Source: Pelagibius sp050290145 (GTDB lineage Bacteria; Pseudomonadota; Alphaproteobacteria; Kiloniellales; Kiloniellaceae). Taken from it: a stretch of DNA of 12,898 nt. The translations under genes and the position numbers were made by a program. Shown piece by piece: positions 1 to 7,605 of this stretch; positions within the stretch are counted from its first letter, which is position 1; each line of letters opens with the position of its first letter. Where the stretch lies: assembly GCA_050290145.1 (NCBI GenBank), contig JBNKHC010000380.1:1-12898 (forward strand), in the 5' to 3' direction. Under the pieces are notes generated by a model. The model was not told the DNA's origin. It did no database searches and was given only the letters and a program-made list of their open reading frames with translations.

Positions 1-1
1 G

Positions 2-2755
2 GGCGACGACCACCGGCGCCTGGCGGCCCTGGCGCGGCTGGCGGAGCAAAGCGGCGTCGGGCTCGTGGCCTGCAACGACGTGCGCCTGCATAGCGCCGAG
101 CGCAAGCCGCTGTTGGACGTGGTCACCTGCATCCGCGAGCACTGCACCATCGACACGGCGGGCTACCGCCTGCAGGCCAACGCCGAGCGCTACCTGAAGA
201 AGCCGGAGGACATGGCGCATCTCTTCCGAGCCTATCCGCAGGCGCTGGCCAACACGCTCGAGATCGCCCGGCGCTGCAGCTTCTCCCTGGAGGAGCTGCG
301 CCACGACTACCCGGAGGAACTGACGACGGAAGGCCGCACGCCGCAGGAAGAGCTCGAACACCTCACCTGGCGCGGCGCGGCGCGGCGCTATCCCGGCGAG
401 GTCCCGGAGACAGTCAAGCAGGCGGTGCGCCACGAGCTGGCGCTCATCGGCCAGCTCGACTACGCGCCCTACTTCCTCACCGTCGAGGACGTGGTGCGCT
501 TCGCCCGTTCGCAAGGCATCCTCTGTCAGGGCCGCGGCTCGGCCGCCAACTCGGCGGTCTGCTTCTGTCTCGGCATCACCGAGGTCGACCCGGCGCGCAT
601 GGACCTGCTCTTCGAGCGCTTCGTCTCGGCCGAGCGCAACGAGCCGCCGGATATCGACGTCGACTTCGAGCACGAGCGCCGTGAAGAGGTCATGCAGTAC
701 ATCTACCGCAAGTACGGGCGCGAGCGCACGGCGCTGACCGCCACGGTGATCTGCTACCGCTCGCGCGGCGCCATGCGCGAGGTCGGCAAGGTCATGGGGC
801 TTTCCGCCGACACCATCGCCGCCCTGGCCGGCGCCATCTGGGGCTGGAGCCAGGAAGGGGTGGAGGAGAACTCGGTGCGCGAGCTGGGTCTCGATCCCAG
901 GGACCGCCGCCTCGCGCAGGCCCTGGCGCTGACTCACATGCTGATCGGCTTTCCGCGCCACCTCTCCCAGCACGTCGGCGGCTTCGTCATGACCCGGAAC
1001 CCGCTCTGTGAGGTGGTGCCCATCGAGAACGCGGCCATGGAGGACCGCACGGTCATCGAGTGGGACAAGGACGACCTCGACGCCCTGGGAATTCTGAAGG
1101 TCGATATCCTGGCGCTCGGCATGCTGACCTGCCTGCGCAAGGGTTTCGCGCTGCTGCGCGACCACTACGGCAAGGATTTCACCCTGGCCTCGGTGCCGGC
1201 CGAGGACCCGGCGGTCTACGCGATGCTGAGCCGCGCCGACTCCATCGGCGTCTTCCAGGTGGAAAGCCGCGCGCAGATGTCCATGCTGCCGCGCCTGAAG
1301 CCGCGGAAGTTCTACGACCTGGTGATCGAGGTGGCCATCGTGCGCCCGGGGCCGATCCAGGGTGACATGGTGCATCCCTACCTGCGCCGGCGCGACGGCA
1401 AGGAGCCGGTCGAGTACCCCTCGGAGGACCTGCGCCGGGTGCTGCAGAAGACCCTCGGCGTGCCGCTGTTCCAGGAGCAGGCTATGCAGATCGCCATCGT
1501 TGCCGCGGGCTTCACGCCGGCCGAGGCCGACCGCCTGCGCCGCGCCATGGCGACCTTCAAGCGCCTCGGCAATATCCACGCCTTCCACGGCAAGTTCGTC
1601 CAGGGCATGGCCGCGCGCGGCTACGACGAAGACTTCGCCGAGCGCTGCTTCAAGCAGATCGAGGGCTTCGGCACCTACGGCTTTCCGGAGAGCCACGCCG
1701 CCAGCTTCGCCCTCCTGGTCTATGTCTCCGCCTGGATGAAGCACTACTACCCGGCGGTCTTCGCCGCCGCCCTGCTGAACAGCCAGCCCATGGGCTTCTA
1801 TGCCCCGGCGCAGCTCATACGCGACGTCCGCGAGCACGGCGTCGAGATTCGCGCGCCCGACGTGAACGCCAGCGGCTGGGACTGCACCCTTGAACCGGCG
1901 AGCGACGGAAAAGGCTACGCGCTGCGTCTCGGGCTGCGCCAGGTGAAGGGCCTGGCGGAGGAGGATGCCCGCGCCCTGGTCGCCGCGCGGGATAAGGGCT
2001 ATCCCGATCCGCTGTCGCTGTGGCGCCGCGCCGGGCTGAAGCCCCTGGCACTGGAGGCCCTGGCCCGGGCCGATGCCTACCGTTCGCAGGGGCTGGCGCG
2101 GCGCGAGGCGCTCTGGGCGGTGAAGCGCCTGCCGGGCGAGCGCAAGAAGAGCGAACCCCTGCCGCTCTTCGCTGCCGCCGGCATCGAGGACCGCGGCGCC
2201 GAACCGGAAGTGTCCTTGCCGCAGATGGCGCTCAGCGAGCACGTGGTCGACGACTACATGGCGCTGCGCCTTTCCCTCAAGGCGCACCCCCTGGCCTTCC
2301 TGCGTGACAGCCTGGCGGCCGCGGGCATCGTCGAGGCCATGCAGCTGTCGGAGCTGAAGCCCGGCTGCCTGGTCCGGGTCGCCGGGCTGGTACTGGTGCG
2401 CCAGCGCCCGGGCAGCGCCCACGGCGTGATCTTCGCCACCCTGGAAGACGAGACCGGCGTTGCCAACGTCGTCGTCTGGCCCGATGTCTTCGAGCGCTAC
2501 CGTGCCGTGGTCATGAAGGCCAGCCTGCTGGCCGTGCGCGGCAAGCTGCAGCGCGAGGGACTGGTGATCCACGTGGTGGCCGAGGAACTGGAGGACATGA
2601 CCGAGCGTCTCGGTGACCTGAAGCCGGGCCCGGCGCTGGAAAGCGCGCAAGCGCGCGCCGACGAGGTGAAGCGCCCGACCCGCGACCAGCGCCCCAACCT
2701 GCGCCGCCATCCCCGCGACGTGAACCCCATGCCCAAGTCGCGGGATTTCCACTAA
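2..2755 (+). CDS. dnaE2: Error-prone DNA polymerase DnaE2 (ImuC), 5'-truncated by window edge
   Basis: C-family DNA polymerase of the DnaE2/ImuC branch, which with ImuA and ImuB performs SOS-induced translesion synthesis in many alphaproteobacteria. The frame is open from base 2, giving 917 visible residues; the family is usually 1,000-1,100, so part of the N-terminal PHP domain lies outside the window. The GTG at 65 is internal, because the coding-like sequence continues upstream of it (DDHRRLAALARLAE). Visible parts are the GRGSAANSAV motif (from nt 530), the catalytic Asp cluster PDIDVDFE (nt 647-670) and the third catalytic Asp in KVDILALG (nt 1103-1105). They are followed by the GFPESHAASFALLVY and LLNSQPMGFYAPAQLIRD motifs, the latter a DnaE2 hallmark, then a C-terminal OB fold (about nt 2350-2600) and the DnaE2-type tail PKSRDFH. 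The gene looks intact to its TAA stop. LexA control is usual for the family, but the promoter is not in view. It ends 10 bp from the convergent PAS gene. Confidence 0.95.
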   Translation, partial: GDDHRRLAALARLAEQSGVGLVACNDVRLHSAERKPLLDVVTCIREHCTIDTAGYRLQANAERYLKKPEDMAHLFRAYPQALANTLEIARRCSFSLEELRHDYPEELTTEGRTPQEELEHLTWRGAARRYPGEVPETVKQAVRHELALIGQLDYAPYFLTVEDVVRFARSQGILCQGRGSAANSAVCFCLGITEVDPARMDLLFERFVSAERNEPPDIDVDFEHERREEVMQYIYRKYGRERTALTATVICYRSRGAMREVGKVMGLSADTIAALAGAIWGWSQEGVEENSVRELGLDPRDRRLAQALALTHMLIGFPRHLSQHVGGFVMTRNPLCEVVPIENAAMEDRTVIEWDKDDLDALGILKVDILALGMLTCLRKGFALLRDHYGKDFTLASVPAEDPAVYAMLSRADSIGVFQVESRAQMSMLPRLKPRKFYDLVIEVAIVRPGPIQGDMVHPYLRRRDGKEPVEYPSEDLRRVLQKTLGVPLFQEQAMQIAIVAAGFTPAEADRLRRAMATFKRLGNIHAFHGKFVQGMAARGYDEDFAERCFKQIEGFGTYGFPESHAASFALLVYVSAWMKHYYPAVFAAALLNSQPMGFYAPAQLIRDVREHGVEIRAPDVNASGWDCTLEPASDGKGYALRLGLRQVKGLAEEDARALVAARDKGYPDPLSLWRRAGLKPLALEALARADAYRSQGLARREALWAVKRLPGERKKSEPLPLFAAAGIEDRGAEPEVSLPQMALSEHVVDDYMALRLSLKAHPLAFLRDSLAAAGIVEAMQLSELKPGCLVRVAGLVLVRQRPGSAHGVIFATLEDETGVANVVVWPDVFERYRAVVMKASLLAVRGKLQREGLVIHVVAEELEDMTERLGDLKPGPALESAQARADEVKRPTRDQRPNLRRHPRDVNPMPKSRDFH

Positions 2756-2765
2756 GGGACGCGCG

Positions 2766-3245
2766 TCAATGCCGCGGCGACGGCTCGCCCGTGTAGAGGG
2801 TCATGACCAGCAGGATGTCGACCTGCTCGCCGTTCCTGGCCAGCGGCAGGTAGATGCGCTCGGCCTCGATATCCTGGCGCTTGGGGTTGGACAGCACGCG
2901 GCTCTTGCGGTAGGCAGGTTCACCGGTCTGCGCACAGATGCAGTGAACCCGGTAGGCTTCCGTCGCTGTGTATTCCGGGTAGACCTCGCCCAGGCAGAGG
3001 CCGGTGGAGTCGCGCCCGGTGAACTTCACGATCTCCGTGCCGACGAGGCGGAAGCGGAAGCGCAGGGGCTCCTGCTTCACGTCAATCATCCAGATGTTCG
3101 GCAGCAGTTGGGGAATGTCCAAGGGGTCGAAATGCTGCCGCCCCGGAAGCCCTGCTTCGGGGTGAATCTTTTGCCAATAGTCGAACAACTCCCGGATCTT
3201 CGGGGCGGCGTTCGGCGGCAATGAGAAAGAACCGGACTTTGCCAT
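2766..3245 (-). CDS. PAS domain protein of the PAS_5 type
   Basis: Small cytoplasmic protein of 159 residues that consists of little more than one PAS-like fold. The sequence RQHFDPLDIPQLLPNIWMID (residues 36-55), then FRFRLVGTEIV and GRDSTG, matches the pattern I know for the alphaproteobacterial PAS_5 family: a DP.DIP.LLP core, an RLVGT turn and a TG loop. No kinase, cyclase or DNA-binding domain is attached, so it is either a stand-alone sensor or a partner-binding module; its ligand is unknown. The start is uncertain. I chose ATG at 3245, but a GTG at 3263 would add six residues (VLQRCR), and neither has a good ribosome binding site. The gene is transcribed away from the membrane protein at 3476 and converges on dnaE2 with 10 bp between the stops. 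The family call is from remembered motifs, not a search. Confidence 0.8.
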   Translation of the reverse strand: MAKSGSFSLPPNAAPKIRELFDYWQKIHPEAGLPGRQHFDPLDIPQLLPNIWMIDVKQEPLRFRFRLVGTEIVKFTGRDSTGLCLGEVYPEYTATEAYRVHCICAQTGEPAYRKSRVLSNPKRQDIEAERIYLPLARNGEQVDILLVMTLYTGEPSPRH

Positions 3246-3330
3246 GCGGCACCGCTGTAGCACCCTAAGGATTAATTTTGCATATCAGCCGTGGCAATTC
3301 TTTGACGAACTGGTGGCAGTCCGGCCTGGG

Positions 3331-3355
3331 GTAGTATGTTGACGAAAACTACTAC
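3331..3355. promoter_or_regulatory. Inverted repeat GTAGTA-N13-TACTAC in divergent spacer
   Basis: The 230-bp spacer between the divergent PAS gene and the membrane ClpP-like gene contains GTAGTA (3331-3336) and its exact complement TACTAC (3350-3355), separated by 13 bases. It lies about 120 bp before the plus-strand start. The dyad and its placement suggest a regulator site, but 6-bp arms can occur by chance, and I could not pair it with a convincing -35/-10 set. A TTGACG at 3302-3307 has no good -10 at a normal distance. Confidence 0.25.
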
Positions 3356-3475
3356 TTCTGGTCTCTGAAGCACTGCAACCTAGACGCAGTTGAGGTTGGC
3401 TGAGGCCAAATCTGCTAGGGAAAGAACGATGCATGAAGGAGTCCCCCGGCAGGGAAAGCCCAAGCAGGACAAAAC

Positions 3476-4411
3476 ATGACAACCGGCCCTCCGGTCAGAC
3501 GCTCCGGGTTCCTCACCGGCTATCTGAGCGCCCATTGGCGGGGGCAGCAGTCGCTGGCCTGGTCCTTTTGGGTCAACCTGGTGCTGCTGCGCGTGCTGAT
3601 CCTGCTGCTCGACCGCTTCACCCGGCCGCCCTTTCTGGAGGACCCGGTGGTGGTGGCCGCCGTCACCGTCGCCTTCTTCCTGGTTTTCCACGTCGTGGTC
3701 TTTGCCTGGCAGATCGTCGGCGTGGTGCGCGCCTGCGACGCCTACCAGAGCAACTTCGGCGCCAGCGGCCTGACCCTCATCACCTATGTCGGTATCGCCG
3801 GAGCGGGGGCCATGACGCTGACCAGCGCCGTCGGCGCTTTCCTGCTGCTGTTTCAGGAACCGGAGGGCGAGCCGGAGTACCTGGCCTGGGAGCGTGACCG
3901 CGCCGCCCGCTACCACCTGGCGCCGGACCCGGCGGACCCGACGCTGCTGCGCTTCACCGGCACCTTCGAACTGGGCGTCACCAAGAAGCTGACGGCGCTG
4001 CTGCAGGCGCAGCCGGACTTCCGCGGCATCGTCCTCGACAGTCCCGGCGGCCACGTCTACGAAGGGCGCGGCGTTGCAAAGCTGATCCTGCGCTACGGCC
4101 TGAACACCTTCGTCTACCGCCAGTGCAGTTCGGCCTGCACCACCGCCTTCATCGCCGGCAAGCAGCGGGTGCTGGGCCCGGAGGGGCGCCTCGGTTTCCA
4201 TCAGCATTGGATGGACGCCGACTATCCTGTCTATCTGGTGGACGAGAAAGCGGAGATGCAGAAGGACCTGGCCTTTTACGAGGCCCAGGGCATCTCGGCG
4301 GACTTCCGTGAGCAGGTCTTCATGACGCCGCACGACGGCCTGTGGTTCCCCAGCGTGGAGAAGATGCTCGCCGCAGGCGTCGTCCACCGCATCTCCATGA
4401 CGTCGCCTTAG
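3476..4411 (+). CDS. Membrane protein with ClpP-like (COG3904-type) serine protease domain
   Basis: A 311-residue protein in two halves. Residues 27-46, 58-84 and 100-126 are strongly hydrophobic and form three likely membrane helices. After a linker, residues 155-305 resemble the ClpP/crotonase-like fold of proteins annotated as predicted periplasmic COG3904: GIVLDSPGGHVYEGRGVA (184-201), then YRQCSSACTTAFIAGKQRVLGP (214-235, with Ser218/Ser219 as candidate nucleophile) and GFHQHW (240-245, candidate catalytic His242). SPGG plus a CSSACT serine motif plus a downstream His is the arrangement expected for an active ClpP-type enzyme. The substrate is unknown, and the side of the membrane facing the domain depends on the helix count. 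Start ATG 3476 has AGGA at 3466-3469. The gene stands alone, with the convergent aminotransferase 115 bp beyond its stop. Function beyond a probable membrane-anchored peptidase is inference. Confidence 0.82.
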   Translation: MTTGPPVRRSGFLTGYLSAHWRGQQSLAWSFWVNLVLLRVLILLLDRFTRPPFLEDPVVVAAVTVAFFLVFHVVVFAWQIVGVVRACDAYQSNFGASGLTLITYVGIAGAGAMTLTSAVGAFLLLFQEPEGEPEYLAWERDRAARYHLAPDPADPTLLRFTGTFELGVTKKLTALLQAQPDFRGIVLDSPGGHVYEGRGVAKLILRYGLNTFVYRQCSSACTTAFIAGKQRVLGPEGRLGFHQHWMDADYPVYLVDEKAEMQKDLAFYEAQGISADFREQVFMTPHDGLWFPSVEKMLAAGVVHRISMTSP

Positions 4412-4486
4412 GGGGGCGCGCTCCCGCTTCGAGCCGGAGCTGCGATCCTCCTCGGCATGCGGGCATGAAGAGCCTCACCCTGGGGA

Positions 4487-4499
4487 GGGCTTGAAGCCC
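4487..4499. terminator. Short hairpin between convergent genes
   Basis: The 115-bp spacer between the convergent membrane peptidase and aminotransferase genes holds a compact dyad, GGGCT-TGA-AGCCC, followed by a looser GCCC/GGGC pairing (4496-4499 with 4512-4515). It sits where a bidirectional terminator would be useful, but neither strand has a T run after the stem, so intrinsic termination is doubtful. Confidence 0.2.
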
Positions 4500-4526
4500 G
4501 TCTAGAAGGGCGAGGTGGGAGGCGCG

Positions 4527-5912
4527 CTACCCGGCCTTGGCCTTGAGGCCGTGCTTGGCCAGCGAGCGGCCCAGGTCCCAGACCGCGCCGCCGATCTGGT
4601 GACAGTCGCCGATGACCCGGTCGAAGGCCGAGACGATCCACTGCCGGTCGGCCTCGTCGATGGTCAGGGAGGGCAGCAGCTTGATGATGTAGCTGTCGTC
4701 GCCGGAGACCTGGCAGAGAACCTGGTGATCGCGCAGCAGCGGGATCAGCACCATCTGGCAGAACAGGCCGCGCTTGGCGCTGTCGAGCAGGTGCCAGGCC
4801 GCCTTCAGTTTCAGGCTCTTCGGCGCGCCGAACTCCAGGCCGATCATCATGCCCTTGCCGCGCACCTCCTTCAGCAGCTCGTGCTGGGCGACCAGCGCCT
4901 GCAGGTCGGCCATGAGGGCGCTGCCCAGGCTGTCCGCCTTCTCGACCAGCCTTTCCTCCTCCAGCACTTCCAGGGTGGCGATGCCGGCGGCCATGGCCAT
5001 GTCGTTCTTGCCGAAGGTGGAGCCATGCACCAGGGCGCGATCCATGCGGTCGAACAGCTTGGCGAAGATCCAGTGCTTCATGGCCACGGCGCCGACGGGC
5101 ACAAAGCCGCCGGACAGCGCCTTGGCCAGCAGCACCATGTCCGGTTCCACACCATAGTGCTCGCAGGCGAGGAAGCGCCCGGTGCGGCCGAGGCCGGTCT
5201 GGATCTCGTCGGCCACGAAGAGGGCGCCGTACTGGCGGCAGAGGCGCGCGGCCTCGGTCAGGTAGTCGTCGTCGGGCATGTAGACGCCCTTGCCCTGGAT
5301 CGGCTCGACGATGAAGGCGGCGACCTCTCCGGCCTTGAGGGCCGCTTCCAGCGCCGCCAGGTCGTTGAAGGGAATATTGACGCATTCCGGCAGCAGCGGG
5401 CCGAAGCCCTTGCGGAAGACCTCGGTGCCGTTCAGCGACAGGGCGCCGTAGGTCAGGCCGTGGAAAGCCTGGTCGCAGTAGAGGATGCGCGGCCTGCCGG
5501 TGGCCATGCGGGCGAACTTGATGGCCGCCTCCACCGCCTCGGTGCCGGAATTGCAGAAAAAGGCGCGCTCCATGCCCGGCAGGCGGGCCAGCAGCTTCTC
5601 CGCCAGGATGCCGGCCAGCAGCGAGACGTCGAGCTGCACCAGCCCCGGCAGCTGTGCGTCCAGCACCTGGCGCAGGGCCGCGGCCACCGAGGGGTGGTTG
5701 CGTCCCAGGGCGAAGACGCCGAAGCCGCTCAGCAGGTCGAGGTAGCGGCGGCCCGCCACGTCGTAGAGGTGCGGGCCCTGGCCGCGCGCGAAGTTGACGT
5801 CGTAGCCCAAAGTCTTCAGCACGCGCACCAGCTGCGCGTTCAGGTACTTCTCGTTCAGGGCGTACTTCTCGCCCTGGCGCTCGGCCAGGATCGAGGAAAG
5901 ATCGAAGGTCAT
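4527..5912 (-). CDS. Class III PLP-dependent aminotransferase
   Basis: Fold-type I aminotransferase of 461 residues, a normal length for the acetylornithine/4-aminobutyrate/ornithine class. It transfers an amino group using pyridoxal phosphate, probably in the cytoplasm. Key features are CNSGTEAVEAAIKFAR (120-135, cofactor phosphate binding), FHG (150-152, ring stacking), FIVEPIQGKGV (200-210), VADEIQTGLGRTGRF (233-247, Asp235 contacts the pyridine nitrogen), LLAKALSGGF (261-270, Lys264 as Schiff-base lysine) and HGSTFGKN (296-303). The frame stays open upstream to 6095, but those 61 residues lack family character, so ATG 5912 before TFDLSSILAERQGEKY is preferred; its ribosome binding site is weak. 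The substrate cannot be read from the sequence. Such proteins are often labelled aspartate aminotransferase family; an HpnO-like role in aminohopanoid synthesis is conceivable, but no hopanoid genes are visible. It is monocistronic in this window. Confidence 0.9.
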   Translation of the reverse strand: MTFDLSSILAERQGEKYALNEKYLNAQLVRVLKTLGYDVNFARGQGPHLYDVAGRRYLDLLSGFGVFALGRNHPSVAAALRQVLDAQLPGLVQLDVSLLAGILAEKLLARLPGMERAFFCNSGTEAVEAAIKFARMATGRPRILYCDQAFHGLTYGALSLNGTEVFRKGFGPLLPECVNIPFNDLAALEAALKAGEVAAFIVEPIQGKGVYMPDDDYLTEAARLCRQYGALFVADEIQTGLGRTGRFLACEHYGVEPDMVLLAKALSGGFVPVGAVAMKHWIFAKLFDRMDRALVHGSTFGKNDMAMAAGIATLEVLEEERLVEKADSLGSALMADLQALVAQHELLKEVRGKGMMIGLEFGAPKSLKLKAAWHLLDSAKRGLFCQMVLIPLLRDHQVLCQVSGDDSYIIKLLPSLTIDEADRQWIVSAFDRVIGDCHQIGGAVWDLGRSLAKHGLKAKAG

Positions 5913-6306
5913 GATTCGATAGTCTTGTTCAAGCCGCCGCAAGCAATTGAATTGGCAGGAGTCTAAAGACACAGCCCCCGGCCCGGCAAGCGCTTCGCAG
6001 GCGGCATAGTGCCACGGGGTGGCGGCCTGCCGCCCGCCCCGCTGGACCGCAACTATACTACCTCCGGACAGCCTTTCCTGAGCGAATTCGCGCAAGCCTG
6101 ATACCCACTGTGCGGCAGGAACCTATGCTGCTACGGTTTTGCCGGGGTCCCAACAGCCGTCGGCCGGGTTCGCGCCGGCCGTATGGCACTAGTGTATTGC
6201 CCGAGGGGTTGGGGCCACATGACAGCCGAACTGCAGCACGAGACGCAGTGCGACGCCGCGGCCTTCAGTAGAGGTTTCCCCTTCCAGTCACGGGCGGGAG
6301 GGCGAA
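5913..6306. other. Non-coding spacer with two stem-loops and a short palindrome
   Basis: This 394-bp gap lies between the divergent aminotransferase and the small cysteine protein, so it should carry both promoters, but no convincing -35/-10 pair was found on either strand. Three structures are visible. CAATT-G-AATTG is a perfect palindrome (5944-5954), 32 bp before the aminotransferase ATG. GGCGGC-CT-GCCGCC lies at 6021-6034. CGGCCGG-N7-CCGGCCG is a perfect 7-bp stem at 6161-6181. Open frames here (for example 6183-6374 +) show no protein character. Confidence 0.5.
6161..6181. repeat. Perfect 7-bp stem-loop
   Basis: CGGCCGG (6161-6167) and CCGGCCG (6175-6181) flank the loop GTTCGCG. The structure lies about 125 bp before the small cysteine protein start, where it could be part of its leader or a terminator for unseen transcription. 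No T run follows on either strand. In DNA this rich in G and C, chance remains possible. Confidence 0.35.
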
Positions 6307-6624
6307 ATGCAAATGGTTTCCGCGGTCATACTCATCTGTTCCACGGCGGTTGCGCCGGCCGACTGCCAGCCTGATTCAGCGCTGGACGTGCTGGTGGCGC
6401 CGAGGGCAACCGGCCACAGCCTCTGCGGCCTGCAGTCCCAGGCCTATCTCGCAGCGAGCGCACTGGCGCCGCAGCTGGGCGACGGCCGTTACCCGAAGCT
6501 CGTCTGCACACGCCGGCAGATCGACGCCACACTCGCTTGGCCGGAGCCGCGGCGGTCAGTCGCCGCGCCTGCCGAGGTGGCGGTTGACGAGGAGAATGCC
6601 GCCGGCGACCAGCAGACCCGCTAA
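6307..6624 (+). CDS. Small cysteine-containing exported or membrane-anchored hypothetical protein
   Basis: A 105-residue product with a short hydrophobic N-terminus (VSAVILICSTAVAP), then a compact domain with Cys at 11, 20, 40 and 67 and the stretch CGLQSQAYLAASALAPQLGD followed by YPKLVC. I recognise this layout (short hydrophobic start, AP..C, ALDV, a central C.....A, a final K.VC) from small unnamed alphaproteobacterial proteins of about 75-80 residues, though not under any name. The ribosome binding site is good: GGGAGG at 6296-6301, five bases before ATG. The last 30 or so residues (after TRRQID) lie in sequence that overlaps the convergent transporter gene antisense, so the C-terminus may be a recent extension past a lost stop. 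It has no obvious link to its neighbours. Function is unknown; the cysteines may form disulfides if it is exported. Confidence 0.6.
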   Translation: MQMVSAVILICSTAVAPADCQPDSALDVLVAPRATGHSLCGLQSQAYLAASALAPQLGDGRYPKLVCTRRQIDATLAWPEPRRSVAAPAEVAVDEENAAGDQQTR

Positions 6625-7482
6625 GGCCGTCGGGGGCGACAGCGGCTCGGCCAGCAGCGCGGTGGCCAGGCCCAGGCCGACCAGGGCGCCGACCGAGCCG
6701 ATCTGGCTCAGGTAGACCGGCCCGGCGAGCTTCTGCAGCACGAAATAGAGTACGAAGAGCAGGGCGAAGATCGCGGTCTGGCCCAGCAGCAGGGCGCTGG
6801 TGGCGAAGCCCCAGGAGTCCGGCACGAGGGGCGTCCCCGCCGCCAGCAGGCCGAGCAGCAGGCTGGCCCCTGCCGTCAGCAGCATGCCGGGCGACAGCTC
6901 CAGCGCGCTCGCTCCCGGCGGCCAGTAGAGGCTGCGGTAGAGGTTGCCGACGGCGATGAAGACCGGGGCGGCCAGGGCCGCCATCATCCAGGGGGAGGGT
7001 ATCCAGGGCGAGGGGCTGAACCCGCTTCCGCCGCTGCCCGCCGCGATGACCAGGCCGCCGGCGAGACCCAGCAGCACGCCGGCCAGACGTGGCGCCTGCA
7101 GCCGTTCCAGGCGGAAGCAGAGAGCGAGGCCATAGGTGAAGATCAGCGGGAAGGCGAAGCAGAGGGCGACGATGCCGGCGCCGACGTGCGGTGCCGCGGC
7201 GAAGGCCAGGGCGTTGGGCAGGGCCTGCAGCAGTCCGGAGCCCAGGTAGTAGCGCAGGTAAGGGGCGCCGGTCCGGGGCCGCCTGCCGGCGGCCAGCGTG
7301 AAGCCGAGCTGCAGCAGCCCGCCGCCCAGCAATGCCCAGGCCAGCAGCGCGACCGGCGGCCAGCCGGCCAGGGCCGCCGCCTTGGCGATGACGGCGGTGA
7401 CGCCCAGCATGGCGCCGACGGTCACCAGCAGCAGCAGGGGCAGGAAACTTCTCTTCGGCAGGGCGGCGGCGGAAAGGGTCAT
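6556..7482 (-). CDS. EamA/DMT-superfamily membrane transporter
   Basis: A 308-residue, very hydrophobic inner-membrane protein with about ten helices in two EamA-type halves, typical of drug/metabolite transporters that export amino acids, metabolites or toxic compounds. The first repeat holds LLLLVTVGAMLGVTAVIAKAAA and WALLGGGLLQLGF, and later AFAAAPHVGAGIVALCFAFPLIFTY, the usual alternation of aromatic and small residues around the pore. The second half holds ALAAPVFIAVGNLYRSLYWPPG and ends in AGLLVAGGILLVNRHLGRR with a basic cytoplasmic tail. Start ATG 7482 has GGAG seven bases before it on the coding strand. It is divergent from the MarR gene, and the spacer holds a perfect TTGACA -35 (complement of 7615-7620) lying inside a MarR-type operator. 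This suggests that the MarR protein represses the transporter until a ligand appears. The substrate is unknown. Confidence 0.9.
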   Translation of the reverse strand: MTLSAAALPKRSFLPLLLLVTVGAMLGVTAVIAKAAALAGWPPVALLAWALLGGGLLQLGFTLAAGRRPRTGAPYLRYYLGSGLLQALPNALAFAAAPHVGAGIVALCFAFPLIFTYGLALCFRLERLQAPRLAGVLLGLAGGLVIAAGSGGSGFSPSPWIPSPWMMAALAAPVFIAVGNLYRSLYWPPGASALELSPGMLLTAGASLLLGLLAAGTPLVPDSWGFATSALLLGQTAIFALLFVLYFVLQKLAGPVYLSQIGSVGALVGLGLATALLAEPLSPPTALAGLLVAGGILLVNRHLGRRGD

Positions 7483-7503
7483 GACGGGGCTCCAGGGGGC
7501 CTG

Positions 7504-7523
7504 CCGGGCTCCCCCGGGCTCCC
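7504..7523. repeat. Tandem 10-bp direct repeat in transporter leader
   Basis: CCGGGCTCCC occurs twice head to tail (7504-7513 and 7514-7523), just upstream of the transporter start, so its complement would lie in the transporter mRNA leader. It may be simple slippage in G/C-rich DNA; no function is evident. Confidence 0.5.
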
Positions 7524-7575
7524 CAGGGGGGCTATGCGGGGCTTGCCCACGGCGCGGCTGGGCGGCAGGCTGAAG

Positions 7576-7605
7576 TTGGCTCGATGGAAACTATCTTGGT
7601 ATCAA
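7576..7605 (+). promoter_or_regulatory. Candidate marR promoter
   Basis: TTGGCT (7576-7581) and TATCAA (7600-7605) are 18 bp apart and would start transcription near 7611, about 27 bp before the MarR ATG. The -10 lies inside operator copy 1, fitting autorepression. The match to consensus is only moderate. Confidence 0.35.

Noticed and set aside
3380..4387. Minus-strand open frame (335 codons) opposite the membrane peptidase
   Set aside because: His/Gln/Gly-rich with no hydrophobic segments or motifs; the plus-strand frame has helices and catalytic motifs.
4515..5966. Long plus-strand open frame (483 codons) opposite the aminotransferase
   Set aside because: Low-complexity, Gln/His/Ala/Gly-rich product typical of the antisense of a high-GC gene; the minus strand has a complete, motif-rich enzyme here.
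5913..6095. Upstream extension of the aminotransferase frame by 61 codons
   Set aside because: The added residues do not resemble the family N-terminus, and the protein from ATG 5912 already has the normal length and start.
6183..6374. Plus-strand 63-codon open frame
   Set aside because: No ribosome binding site and no recognisable features; it overlaps the better supported gene at 6307 in another frame.
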